Below, in pieces: positions 10,201-22,200 of a DNA stretch of 45,567 bases. The notes under the pieces were generated by a model. It made no database searches, was not told the origin of the DNA, and saw only the letters and a list, made by a program, of their open reading frames with translations. Source of the stretch: Candidatus Methylumidiphilus alinenensis (GTDB taxonomy: Bacteria; Pseudomonadota; Gammaproteobacteria; Methylococcales; Methylococcaceae); the NCBI GenBank assembly GCA_003242955.1, contig QJPH01000596.1:1-45567 (forward strand), written 5' to 3'. How positions within the stretch are numbered: the stretch's first letter is position 1; every line of letters starts with the position of its first letter. Made by a program: the position numbers and the translations under genes.

Positions 10201-13200
10201 GCTCTTACGCCGGTTTGGAATGTCGTGCCGACCGGCGAACACACCGGGCTGATGCCGGACTACCGTTGCCGCCTGCTGGTCATCGGCGCCACGGCGGCGC
10301 AAATGCAGGCCATCCGCCAAGTGTATCCCCAAGCCATCCATGCACCGGTGTCCCACTCCGATTCGATTGAAGCGATCAGCCAGTGCTTGAAGGCCCATGT
10401 TTTCGAGCATCTGGTCTGGGTCGCGCCGGAAAGCACCCTGGCCGTGACCGCAAAGGATGCGTGGCTGCCAGACGGCGGAATGATTGATGCGCAAAAACAA
10501 GGTGTGCTGTTCCTGTTCCGCATCATCAAAGCCCTGCTTGCCACGGGCTTCGACGAACTCGGGCTGGAATGGACTCTGCTGACATTCCGCGCCCAGAATT
10601 TGACGCAGCAGGACGAGGCTGATCCGACCCACGCCGGTGTCCACGGGCTGGTGGGCAGTTTGGCCAAGGAATACCCGCACTGGAAAATTCGCTTGCTCGA
10701 TTTGGATTCCGAACAGGATTGGCCTCTGCAAACGTTGTTTGCGTTGCCAGTGGAGCCGGAAGGGCGGGCCTTGGCCTACCGTCAAAGCCACAGTGAGTAC
10801 GCCGTGCGCGGGCCGGAATGGTTCCGCCAGTCGCTGATTCACGTTGATTCCTTGCAAGCCGCTTCGCTATACCAAAACGGCGGCGTTTATGTCGTCATCG
10901 GCGGTGCAGGGGGAATCGGCGAAGCGTGGAGCCGCTTTATGATCGAGCGCCATCAGGCGAAGATCGTTTGGATTGGGCGGCGCGAAAAGGACGAGGCCAT
11001 CCAGCGGCGGCTAGACGCGTTGCCCAATCCCGCGAGCGCCAGCTATATCGCCGCCGATGCGCGGGATTTCGCCGCGATGGAAAAAGCCTGCCGTAAAATC
11101 AAAGCCCTCCATCCGAAAATACATGGCGTGGTGCATTCGGCCATTGTGCTGAACGACCTCAGTTTGGGCAGAATGGACGAACAGCGCTTCATGGACTCCT
11201 TGTCGGCCAAAGTCGATGTGAGCGTTTGCTTGGCCCGTGTCTTCCGCAAGGAGCCTCTGGACTTCGTGCTGTTCTTTTCCTCTATGCAAGCCTTTTCCCG
11301 TGCGCCAGGGCAAAGCAATTACGCCGCCGGCTGCACCTTCAAAGATGCCTTTGCCCTGAAGCTAGCCCGGCAATGGCCTTACACCTTCAGCAACGGCAGC
11401 AGCTACCACAAGCCTACGGTCAAAGTGGTCAACTGGGGCTACTGGGGTTCCATTGGCATTGTCAACGACGATGCCTACCATAATCGCCGCAAAGACGACG
11501 ACGAAGGCTCCATCGAGCCACAGGAGGCTATGGAATTCCTAAGCCGGTTTGTCGCTTCGCCGTTTACCCAATTGGCGCCGTTTAAAGCCCTGACCGCCAA
11601 AGCTCTTGCACAAGCCTGCGGCACGGAAGACATCACGGCCTACCCGACTAGGCTCCCGTCCATTTTGGACAAAGTCCGGCAGCGGTTTGCCGAAAGCCAG
11701 TCCCGCTTGCCCCATGCCCAGACGGAATGGCGGCGGCTGGAGGAAGCGTCACAGTGCCCGGACATGGACGCGCTGCTGTTCAGACTATTGGACGCGAGCT
11801 TGCAAGCTCTGGCCTTGCGCGAAGGCCAGCACTCATTGCCCGGTTACTTGCAGCGTTGGCTACAGGAAAGTCTGCGCCTTTTGAACGCAGTCGCACGGCC
11901 GGCAGGCCACGCCGAAGCCCTAGACAGGCTGTGGGCCGAGTGGGATAACGCTAAAGTCGGCTGGGCGGCAAACCCCAACCTGAAAGCCGCAATCGTCCTT
12001 ATCGAAACCTGCATGAAGGCGCTGCCGGACATTCTCACCGGTCGGCTTGCCGCAACCGACGTGATGTTCCCCAATTCCTCAGTGGAACTCGTGGAAGGCA
12101 TCTATCGGGGCAACCTGGTCTCGGACTATTTCCAGCAAGCGCTGGCAGACTTTTTAGTGTCCGCGATCAAACAACGCTTAAGCGAGAACGCCTCCGCCAG
12201 CCAGCCGTCACCCAGTCTGCGCATTCTTGAAATCGGCGCAGGCACCGGCGGCACCACGTCGGTCATCCTGCCTCGGCTCCAGCCCTTCGCCGGTGCCATT
12301 GAGGAATATTGCTACACCGACCTTTCGCGGGCCTTTTTGCTGCATGCACAGGAGCATTACGCGCCGGGGCGGCCGTTCCTGTCGATGCGGATTTTCAATG
12401 TGGAAAAGCCCCTGGCCGCACAGGCGGGGGCGGATACCGGTGTGTCGGCAGACCGTTACGATTTTATCGTTGCGGCAAACGTGCTGCATGCGACCAAGGA
12501 CATTCGCAATACCTTGCGCAATGCCAAGGCGGCTTTGCAGACCAACGGCGTTTTGCTGTTGAACGAACTCAGCCAGCATTCGCTGCTATCACACCTTACC
12601 TTCGGTTTGCTGGAAGGCTGGTGGCTTTACGAAGACGCGCCCTTGCGGATTCAGGGAAGCCCCGGCCTGTTTCCTGAAACTTGGCTGGACATACTCGGCG
12701 AGGAAGGATTCACACTGGCCTGCCTGCCAGTAAAAAATGCCCGTTCGCTGGGGCTGCAAATCATCGCCGCGCAAAGCGACGGCATTGTGCGCCAAACGCG
12801 GCCAGCACTGGAAATAGCCGATGAAGCCGCCACGACGCCCACAACAACGCCTACAGCCACCTCGCACAGCCAAGCCGCCGCTTTCAGCGAGACCTTGCTG
12901 CGCGAAAAAGCCACGGATTACCTCAAACAACGGGTGGCGCACACCCTGAAAATGAGCCCGCGCCAAATTGATTCTTCCAAGCCTTTGGAAATTTACGGCA
13001 TCGACTCTATCCTAGTCGTCCAACTGGCTAACGCGTTGCGCAAGGATTTCAAAAAAATCAGCAATACACTGTTTTTTGAAGTCCAGACGATTGATGCCTT
13101 GGCGGAACATTTTCTACAGACGCAGAAGGATGTTTTAGCACGCCTAGTCGGCTTGGAACAGGGTGGGCCCGCCGACAATACTGTAGAATTAAGCACGCCC

Positions 13201-16200
13201 ACGTTCCAAATCGTAGGGCGGCAACCCTTTGCCGCCGAGACAAACCGTGTACCCAGTCGGCATAGGGATGCCGACCTACCCCTTAATTCAACAGTATTGG
13301 GGCCCGCCGAACCGCCGCCGCGCCGGGAAGGCAGGCAAACCGACTTCAGCCGAAACCTGCAAGCCAGCCGGCAAGGCGGACCATCCATCAACGGCCACAG
13401 CGGAGCCGGGAAGCAAGGCTTGAACGTCTTTGACGTGGCGATCATCGGCCTCAGCGGGCGCTATCCAAAAGCCCCGGATGTCGATGCACTCTGGGAGCAA
13501 CTGAAAGCAGGAAACAATTGCGTGAGTGAAATTCCCGCCAGCCGCTGGGAATGGCAGGCATACTTTGACCCCCAGAAAGGCAAAGCGGGGAAAATGTATA
13601 CCCGTTGGGGCGGCTTTCTTGATGACGTGGACTGCTTCGATCCTTTGTTTTTCCGTATTTCGCCGCGTGAAGCGGAAGCCATGGACCCCCAAGAACGGTT
13701 GTTTTTGCAGTGCGCTTACCAAGCCCTGCAAGACGCGGGCTATACCCCGGACAATTTTGGCGGCGACCGCCAAACCGGGGTCTTTGTCGGCGCGATGAAC
13801 TCCAGCTACCGGGGCAAGCCCGCCCATTTCTCGATAGCCAACCGGGTCTCCTACCAGTTTGATTTTCAAGGGCCAAGCATGGCGGTGGACACGGCGTGCT
13901 CGGCTTCGCTCACTGCCTTGCATGTCGCGCTGGAAAGCCTGTATTGCGGCAGTTGCCAGCGGGCCATCGTCGGCGGCGTGAACCTGATCCTAGCCCCCAC
14001 TCACTACATCGGCCTGACCGAGTTGGGGATGCTCTCCGCAGGCCCCGAATGCAAATCGTTTGGCAACGGGGCGGACGGCTTCATCGCGGCGGAGGGCGTG
14101 GGCGCGGTCATTCTCAAGCCGCTGACGCAAGCCATCAAGGACGGGGACAACATCTATGCCGTGCTGAAAGGCAGTGCCGTTAATGCCGGCGGCAGAACCA
14201 ACGGCTACACCGTGCCGAATCCCAACGCGCAGGCGGCGATGGTGGCCGAGGCCCTGCGCCGGGCCGGCATTTCCGCCGCCGCCGTCAACTATGTGGAAGC
14301 CCACGGCACAGGCACCGCGCTAGGCGACCCGATTGAAATCAAAGCACTGGCAAAGGCGTTTGAAAGCTCGCTGGCGGACGGCTTCGCGGCCCATCCGCAA
14401 AGCTGTGCGATTGGTTCCATCAAATCCAACATCGGCCATTGCGAAAGTGCGGCCGGCATCGCCGGGCTGACCAAGGTATTGTTGCAATTGCAGCATCAAC
14501 AACTGGCCCCTTCCTTACACAGCGCATCCCTCAATCCGGCCATTGAATTCAAGGACACGCCGTTTGTGGTGCAGCAGGGCCTGGCCCATTGGCAGCGTCC
14601 CCGTGTGCAGGTGAACGGCGAGACTCAATACGCGCCAAGAACGGCGGGGCTGTCCTCGTTTGGTGCCGGCGGGGCGAATGCCCATGTCATTATTGAAGAA
14701 TACATTCCCCCCGCCTGGCAAAATGCGTTGCAGCAATCGGCGCAGCCGGCCATCGTTCCTTTGTCCGCAAAAAACGCGGAGCGCCTGCGCATTGTTGCCG
14801 CCCGGTTGCTGCAAAAGCTGCGGAAAACACCGGTCGATGCAAGCCCTCGGGGTTTTAATCTTGCCAATCTGGCTTATACCTTGCAAGTTGGGCGCGAGGC
14901 GATGGATGCCCGCGCAGGCTTCATAGCCAGTTCCATGCGGGAACTGGAAGAGAAGCTGGATGCCTTTCTGGCCCAAGATGTCGGCGACGGGGTTGCAGGG
15001 CTTGAGGATGTTTATCAGTCGCCTGCAAAAACCGGCGCGGCAGCGTCGAATTTGTTGCATTCGGACGAAGACGCCGCCGCCCTGCTCGATGCCTGGATGG
15101 CGAAAAAGAAATATCCGAAGTTGCTGGAACTGTGGACAATGGGTTTTACCGTCGATTGGAACCGCCTGCACCAGTCGGACGGGGTGCCGCACCCGCATCG
15201 CATCAGCCTGCCCACCTATCCCTTCCTCAAAGAGCGCTATTGGCATGAAGAGTCAGTGCCGCAGCCTAAACCAAGTCCGCAGCCTGTGCGGGCGGCCTCC
15301 CCGCCGACCTGTCCCGATGCGCCCGAACAGGCAAGGGGCATCAGCTTCCTGGCCCGCTGGGATGCCCAAGCCGACGCGCCGCAGCGTGTTCAGGCCTCCC
15401 AGCAAACCGTGCTGATCGTGTGCGGCGAGTCTCCGTCCCGCCTGGAGCAGGCTCTGGCGGAACACCACCGTGACGTCGAAACCATCCTGATCCGGCTGGC
15501 ATCCGAAACCAGACACGTCTCCGCCGCCGAGTGGCTGTGCGGCATCGGCGACACGTCGGGGTTTGCAAGCTGCCTGCGCGGGGCGGGAGAAATTGACTGC
15601 CTGTATTTTCTTTCTCTGGACGAGGCAGAACCCGGTGGCCTGCCGCTGCATGCCTTGGCGTGCAGCCAGGAACGCAACGAAATCCAACTGTTGCGGCTGG
15701 TCAAATACCTGACGGCGCATAACCACCAGCCTCATACCATCGACACCTACATCCTGACGCTGGACAACTATGCCCTGGCCGACGAAGCCGTCCGCCCCCA
15801 AGGCGCGGGACTGACCGGCTTGGCCTACGCCATTGCTCAGGGCAATCACCGCTTCGCCGTCCGCAATATTGATTTGTCCAGCCAGGATCTGGCGCAGCCT
15901 GCGCTGCGCCAAACCTTGCTGGCGGCCATTGTCCGCGAGCCAGCCTCAAGTCAAGGCGAAGTTATCAAAATCCGGGCAGGTACCCGCTACCGGCAAGCGT
16001 TTTACGACTTGGCTTGGCCTGACCCTGCATTTTCGCCGATTAGGCAAGGCGGCGTTTACTTGATACTCGGCGGGGCCGGCACGATAGGGCGGGCGATAAG
16101 CCGCCATCTCATCAGCCAATATCGGGCGCGTGTCATTTGGCTGGGACGAAGCGCGGAACAGGCCGCAAATGTGCAAGAGGCGCTCCAGGCATTTGCCGGC

Positions 16201-19200
16201 TTCGCCGATCAGCCAAGCTATATCCAGGCTGATGCCACATGCCTGGATTCCATGCGGCAGGCGGTGGAGTGCGTCAAAAGGGAGTATCCTGCCATTCACG
16301 GCGCACTTTATTCCGCGCTGTTGTTCGATGCCGACAACTCCATCGACAAAACTACCGAAGCCGCGTTCAGAGCCATACTGGACGTGAAAACCAAAGGCAG
16401 TGTCTATTTTTACGCCGCTTTGGAAAACGAGCCGCTGGATTTTTTGTGTTATTTTTCTTCCGGGCAGGCGTATGCCTTTTCCGGCGCGGCAAAGCATTCA
16501 GCCTATGCCAGCGGGATTGCATTCTCGGACGCCTTGGCGCAGGCGCTGCATCGCCGTGCCAAGTTCCCTGTCGGCACGATCAACTGGGGATTCTGGCGGT
16601 CGTCCTTTAAGCAAAGCCCCGCCGCGCAAAACTTTTCTTGCCTGGATGACGAGGAAGGCTGCGCCTGCTTTGAAAGGTTTGTGTTCGCCTTGCAACAGCC
16701 GACACCGCTGTCACAAGTCCTGTGCTTCAGGCCGTCGCCGTCGGTGCTGGCGCTGATGAACTATCACAGGCCAACAGATGCCGCTGCACATTCTGCGGCG
16801 GTCAGTAAAATAACCGACATTGACGAACACATCCGGGAGATTGCCGCCGACAGTTTCGCAAACACTTTGAAGGCGCCAAGAGAGAATATTGATCCAAACT
16901 TGGCGTTTGCCGAATATGGGCTAGATTCCATTCTGGGCGTCCGCTTTGTCAACCTGATCAATGACCGTTTGAACATCCGTTTGAACACGGCGGTCATTTT
17001 TGAGTATTCCTCGCTTGCGCGTCTCACCAAGCATTTAATCAAGCGCTACCGGGGAGACATTGCGGCACAGGCTTTGCCCGCCGCCGAACCCGCACCGGCC
17101 ATTCCAGAACCCCGTCCGCATGTCGCGGCGGCATCCGCCGACATTGCGGTAATCGGCATGTCGGGGAAATTTCCAGGGGCCTTGAATATCGCCGAGTTCT
17201 GGGACAAGCTGATCCAAGGAACCAGCGGCATTGTGGAATACCCCGAGCAATACTTGGATCAGGCGCGTTATTTCAGCCCTGCCAAAGAGCCGGGCAAAAG
17301 CTATTGCAAATGGGGCGGGATTTTGCCGGACAGGTACGGCTTCGATCCGCAGTTCTTCAATCTCTCGCCGCGTGAAGCCCATGCCATGAATCCTCATCAG
17401 CGCCTGGTCATGCAGGAGGGCTGGAAAGCGTTTGAGGACGCCGGCTACAACCCGGCTCGGCTGGGCGGCTCCAAAACCAGCGTAATCATCGGGGCCGAAC
17501 CGACTGGCTATTTTCAGGGAAGTTTCACCGGTGCTTCCGACGCACTGGTCGCCTCCCGCCTGTCGTACTGCCTAAACCTAGGTGGTCCGGCGCTGGTGGT
17601 CAACACTGGCTGCTCTTCTTCCGCAGTGGCGATCCATCTGGCCTGTGAAAGCCTGCGCAGCGGCGAGTCGGACTTGGCTCTGGCCGGCGGTGTCAACGCC
17701 TGCATGAACCAAGACGCGCTGATTAATCTGTCAGCGGCGGAGATGCTGTCGCCGCGCGGAATATGCGCCACATTTGACGCATCGGCGGACGGGACGGTTA
17801 TTTCCGAGGGCATCGGCGTGGTGGTGCTGAAGCGCTTGGAAGACGCCATAGCCGATGGCGACAGCATTGACGGTGTGATTTGCGGTTCCGGCATCAACCA
17901 AGACGGAGCAAGCAACGGCCTCACAGCGCCCAACGGCCTGGCCCAAGAACAGTTGATCGCCGACATCTACCAAAAATTCGGCATCGACGCGGCGGCCATC
18001 AGCTACATCGAAGCCCACGGCACCGGCACCAAGCTCGGCGACCCGGTGGAGGCCAATGCCTTGGCCAGGGCATTTAAAAGGCTGACCCGCCAGCAGGCTT
18101 GCTGCGCGGTAGGCAGTGCCAAGTCGCACATCGGACACACTTCGGCGGCGGCGGGTGTCATTGGCCTGATTAAGACCTTGTTGTCAATGAGGCACCGGAA
18201 GCTTCCGCCACTCCTGCATTTCAATCGGCTCAATCCCCTGATCGAGTTCGAAGGCTCGCCTTTTTACATCAATGCCCAAGCGGCGGCATGGCAAGCCCCG
18301 TCCGGTGCCCCGCGCATGGCGGCGGTCAATTCGTTCGGCCACAGTGGCACTAATGCCCATTTGGTCGTCAGAGAGCATAGTCCGTCAGCCCCTGTGCCTA
18401 GCGGCAGGGCAAACAACGGGCAAATTTGGCCGGTTCCCTTGTCAGCCAAGACAGAAAGCAGCCTGAGCACACTGGTCCAAGACTACGCCACTTTTCTTGA
18501 GCGCTTGCAAAACGGTTCTTTGGACCAGACCGCCACATTGGCGGAAATCGCCCGCACCCTGCAAACCGGGCGGGAGGCCATGCGATTCCGGCTGGTTTTT
18601 GCCGCCGAAACGGTTTCCGAACTGGCGCAGAAAATGTTAGCGTTCCTTGACGGGCAAAATGTGGCGGGTTGTTGGCAGGGTGTCGCGCAATCCCGCAATG
18701 CCGCAGATAGCCCACCGCCTGCACCGGACGCGCCAGTCGAACAACTCGCCCAACGCTGGTGCCAGGGGCAAGCGTTGGATTGGGCGGCTAGCTATGGCCA
18801 GCCCGCCAAACGCGTCCATTTGCCGACCTATCCTTTCGCCAACAAAGAATACGGCCCGCAATGTCAGCCTACGCAACAAGGCGGCGCATTGCCAGCGCAC
18901 AAAGATGTGTTGCTGGCGCAACTACAGGCGCAGAGCAGCGATCTGCAAAACACTAGGATGGAAGCCTTGCTGTTTGATTTGCTATGGGCCAACCTGCACG
19001 AGGCCGGTATTGTCACCTGGGTGGAAAGCCCGGAGGCATCCGGCGAGATTGCGGTTTCCTCAATGGTTGCGCTCGCTGCAGCCCGCAGCCCGCGCCACAA
19101 GATTCCCGCGTTCTACCAGCGCTGGCTCGATGAAAGCATCCAATTGCTGATTGACAGGCAATACCTGTACCGGCAGGATGGGAAGCTTTTCTGCTTCAAA

Positions 19201-22200
19201 CAAGACATCGCCTGCTTGGATGCCCTGTGGGACGAATGGGGCAGGGAAAAGCCGCGTTGGCTGGAAAATCCCAACCAGCGGGCGCAAATTGGTTTGGTGG
19301 AGGCTTGCCTGCGCTGGCTGCCGGCCATTCTGACTGGGCAAAAGTTGGTCACCGACATCATGTTTCCCAATGGCAGCATGGAACTGGTCGAAGCTATTTA
19401 TCAGAACAATCTGGTGTCTGACTATTTCAACGCCGTGTTGGGCGACGCACTGGTCGCGGCCATCCAGGCACACATGCAGGCGGCCCCCGGAGCCGCCATT
19501 CGCATTCTGGAAATCGGTGCCGGGACTGGCGGCACCACCCGTGGCTTGCTACGGCAATTGCGGCCTTTCCAGCAGGTTCTAGCCGAGTATTGCTATACCG
19601 ACTTGTCCAAAGTCTTCCTGAACCATGCGAAGCGGCACTACGCACCGGGCAACCCTTATTTGTCGACCAAGTTATTGGACATAGACAAGCCCTTGGCCGA
19701 ACAAGATGTACCACTCCATCATTTTGACTTTGCCATTGCAACCAATGTCTTGCACGCCACCGGCAACGTTCGACGCACCTTGCGCCACACCCGCTCCGCC
19801 TTGCGCCCCGGCGGACTGCTGTTGATTAATGAAATGAGCGACAAATCTCTGTTTGTCCACTTGACGTTCGGCTTGCTAGAAGGGTGGTGGCTATACGACG
19901 ATGCCGAGTTGAGGATTCCCGGCATACCGGGCCTTCAGCCGGAAAGCTGGTCGCGGGTGCTGGCGGAGGCCGGCTTTGCCCGTGTGACTTTTCCCGCGCA
20001 GGCGGAGCATGGCTTTGGGCAGCAAATCATCATTGCGGAAAATAGCCGTGAAGCCGTGGCACCCTTGGGCGACGGCTTGGACGGGACGGCGGCGCAAACT
20101 GAAGATGCGCAAAATTCGATTGCCGAAGTGCTCGTTGCGGAACTCGCCGAAGCCCTACAAATGGAGTGCGACGACATCGGAATGGACGAGTCATTTGCCG
20201 ATTACGGGCTGGACTCCCTGCTGGGCATCAACTTCATCCGCCGACTCAACCAGCGCCTCGGCCTAGACTTGGAAACCGTGGCGATCTTCGACTACAATTC
20301 GGTGCGCAAGCTACGGGATTACATCGCCGACACGCATCGAGGTTTGCGGTCCGCATTCGCGCATTCGACAGTCCCTGCCCCGAAAACGCGGGGGGACTGC
20401 GCGGCGCGGCGCGGCGATGCCAACACAAGTGACCCGGCGCAAGCCGGTGCCATGCATGGGCAAAGCCCGACGGTCGGTAGCAGCGCGACATTCGCCCAAG
20501 AGCCTATTGCGATTGTGGGCATAAGCGGCCAGTTTGCCCGGTCTCCCAACCTAGATGTCTTATGGGAAAACCTAGCAGCCGGCAAAGACTTGGTGTGCGC
20601 CGCCTCGCGCTGGGATTTGTCCAAATTTTTCTCGCCTAGCCAACTCAAAGATCCCGATTTTCGCGTCGATGGCGGATTCATGGACGACATTGACCGCTTC
20701 GACCCCCTGTTTTTCAAAATTTCCGGGGCCGAAGCCGCCTATATGGACCCGCAACAGCGAATTTTCTTGGAAACTGCATGGAGCGCCTTGGAAAACGCCG
20801 GCTATGCCGATGATAGCGCGGACGGCAAGCCATACGGCATCTTTGTCGGCTACGGTGGCTCGGACTACGTCCGTTTGTTTGACACCGGGACTGCGCCCGC
20901 CCAGGCGTTCTGGGGGAACTCGGCATCGGTCATTCCAGCGCGCATCGCCTACTACCTGAACATTCACGGGCCAGCGGTCACCGTGGACACGGCCTGCTCA
21001 GGCTCCTTGGTGGCGATCCACCAAGCGTGCCAAGCCTTATGGATGCGGGAAATCAAGCTTGCTCTAGCCGGGGGCGTATCGGTGATGTGTACGCCCACGT
21101 TCTACCAGACGGGCACCCGGGCGGGCATGTTGTCCCCAACGGGCCGTTGCCGCAGTTTTGACGAAACGGCGGACGGCTTTATTCCGGGCGAAGGCGCGGG
21201 TGTGGTGGCTTTGAAACGCTTGAGCGACGCTGTCGCGGATGGCGACCACATCCACGGCGTGATTCGCGGCAGCGGCATCAACCAGGACGGCAATACGAAC
21301 GGCATCACCGCGCCCAGCGCCAAGTCGCAAGAACGCTTGGAACGCTACGTTTACGACCGCTTCCACATTGACCCCGCCGACATTCAAATGGTCGAGGCGC
21401 ACGGGACAGGCACAAAACTTGGCGATCCCATTGAAGTCAGTGCCTTGACACGCGCTTTCCGCGCCTACACGGACAAAGCCGAGTATTGCGCCCTAGGCTC
21501 GGTCAAAACCAACATAGGCCATGTCGGCCCGGTGGCCGGTGTCGCCGGACTGTTCAAAATCCTGCTGTCCATGAAGCACCGTAAAATGCCGGCTTCGCTG
21601 CATTTCGAGCGGGCCAATCCAGAAATCCGCTTCAAGGGCAGCCCATTTTATGTCAACACCAGACTGCGAGACTGGCATGTCGATGGTGGAGGCATCAGGT
21701 GCGCAGCCCTTAGTTCGTTTGGCTTTAGCGGAACCAATGCGCACTTGGTCATTGAAGAAGCCCCCGCAAGCCCACGCCGCCACGGCGAAAAACCCGCTTG
21801 GCTGATTGCCCTGTCTGGCCGCAGCGAGAACGTGCTGGCTCGGCAGGCGGAAAACCTTCTGGCATTTTGCGCACAGGCCGACGCACTGGGCGAGCCGGTG
21901 GATTTGGGCAATCTCAGCTACACCTTACTGACGAAGCGCAAGCACTGGAACCATCGCCTGTCCTGCGTCGCCGACTCTTTGGAAAGCCTGCGTCGCATAT
22001 TGGGACAGTGGTTGGCGACCGGGCGGGTGCGCGACGTTTATGTTGCGCAATTGCAAGAGGACAGCACCCGCGAACAGGCTGCGCTACAACGGCATCTCAA
22101 TGAATGCCTGGAAAAATGCCGACAAACCCCGGTGGCGGACGATTACATCGAAAGCCTAAGCACTGTTGCCGAGTTGTACGTCCAAGGCTATGGGCTGGAT

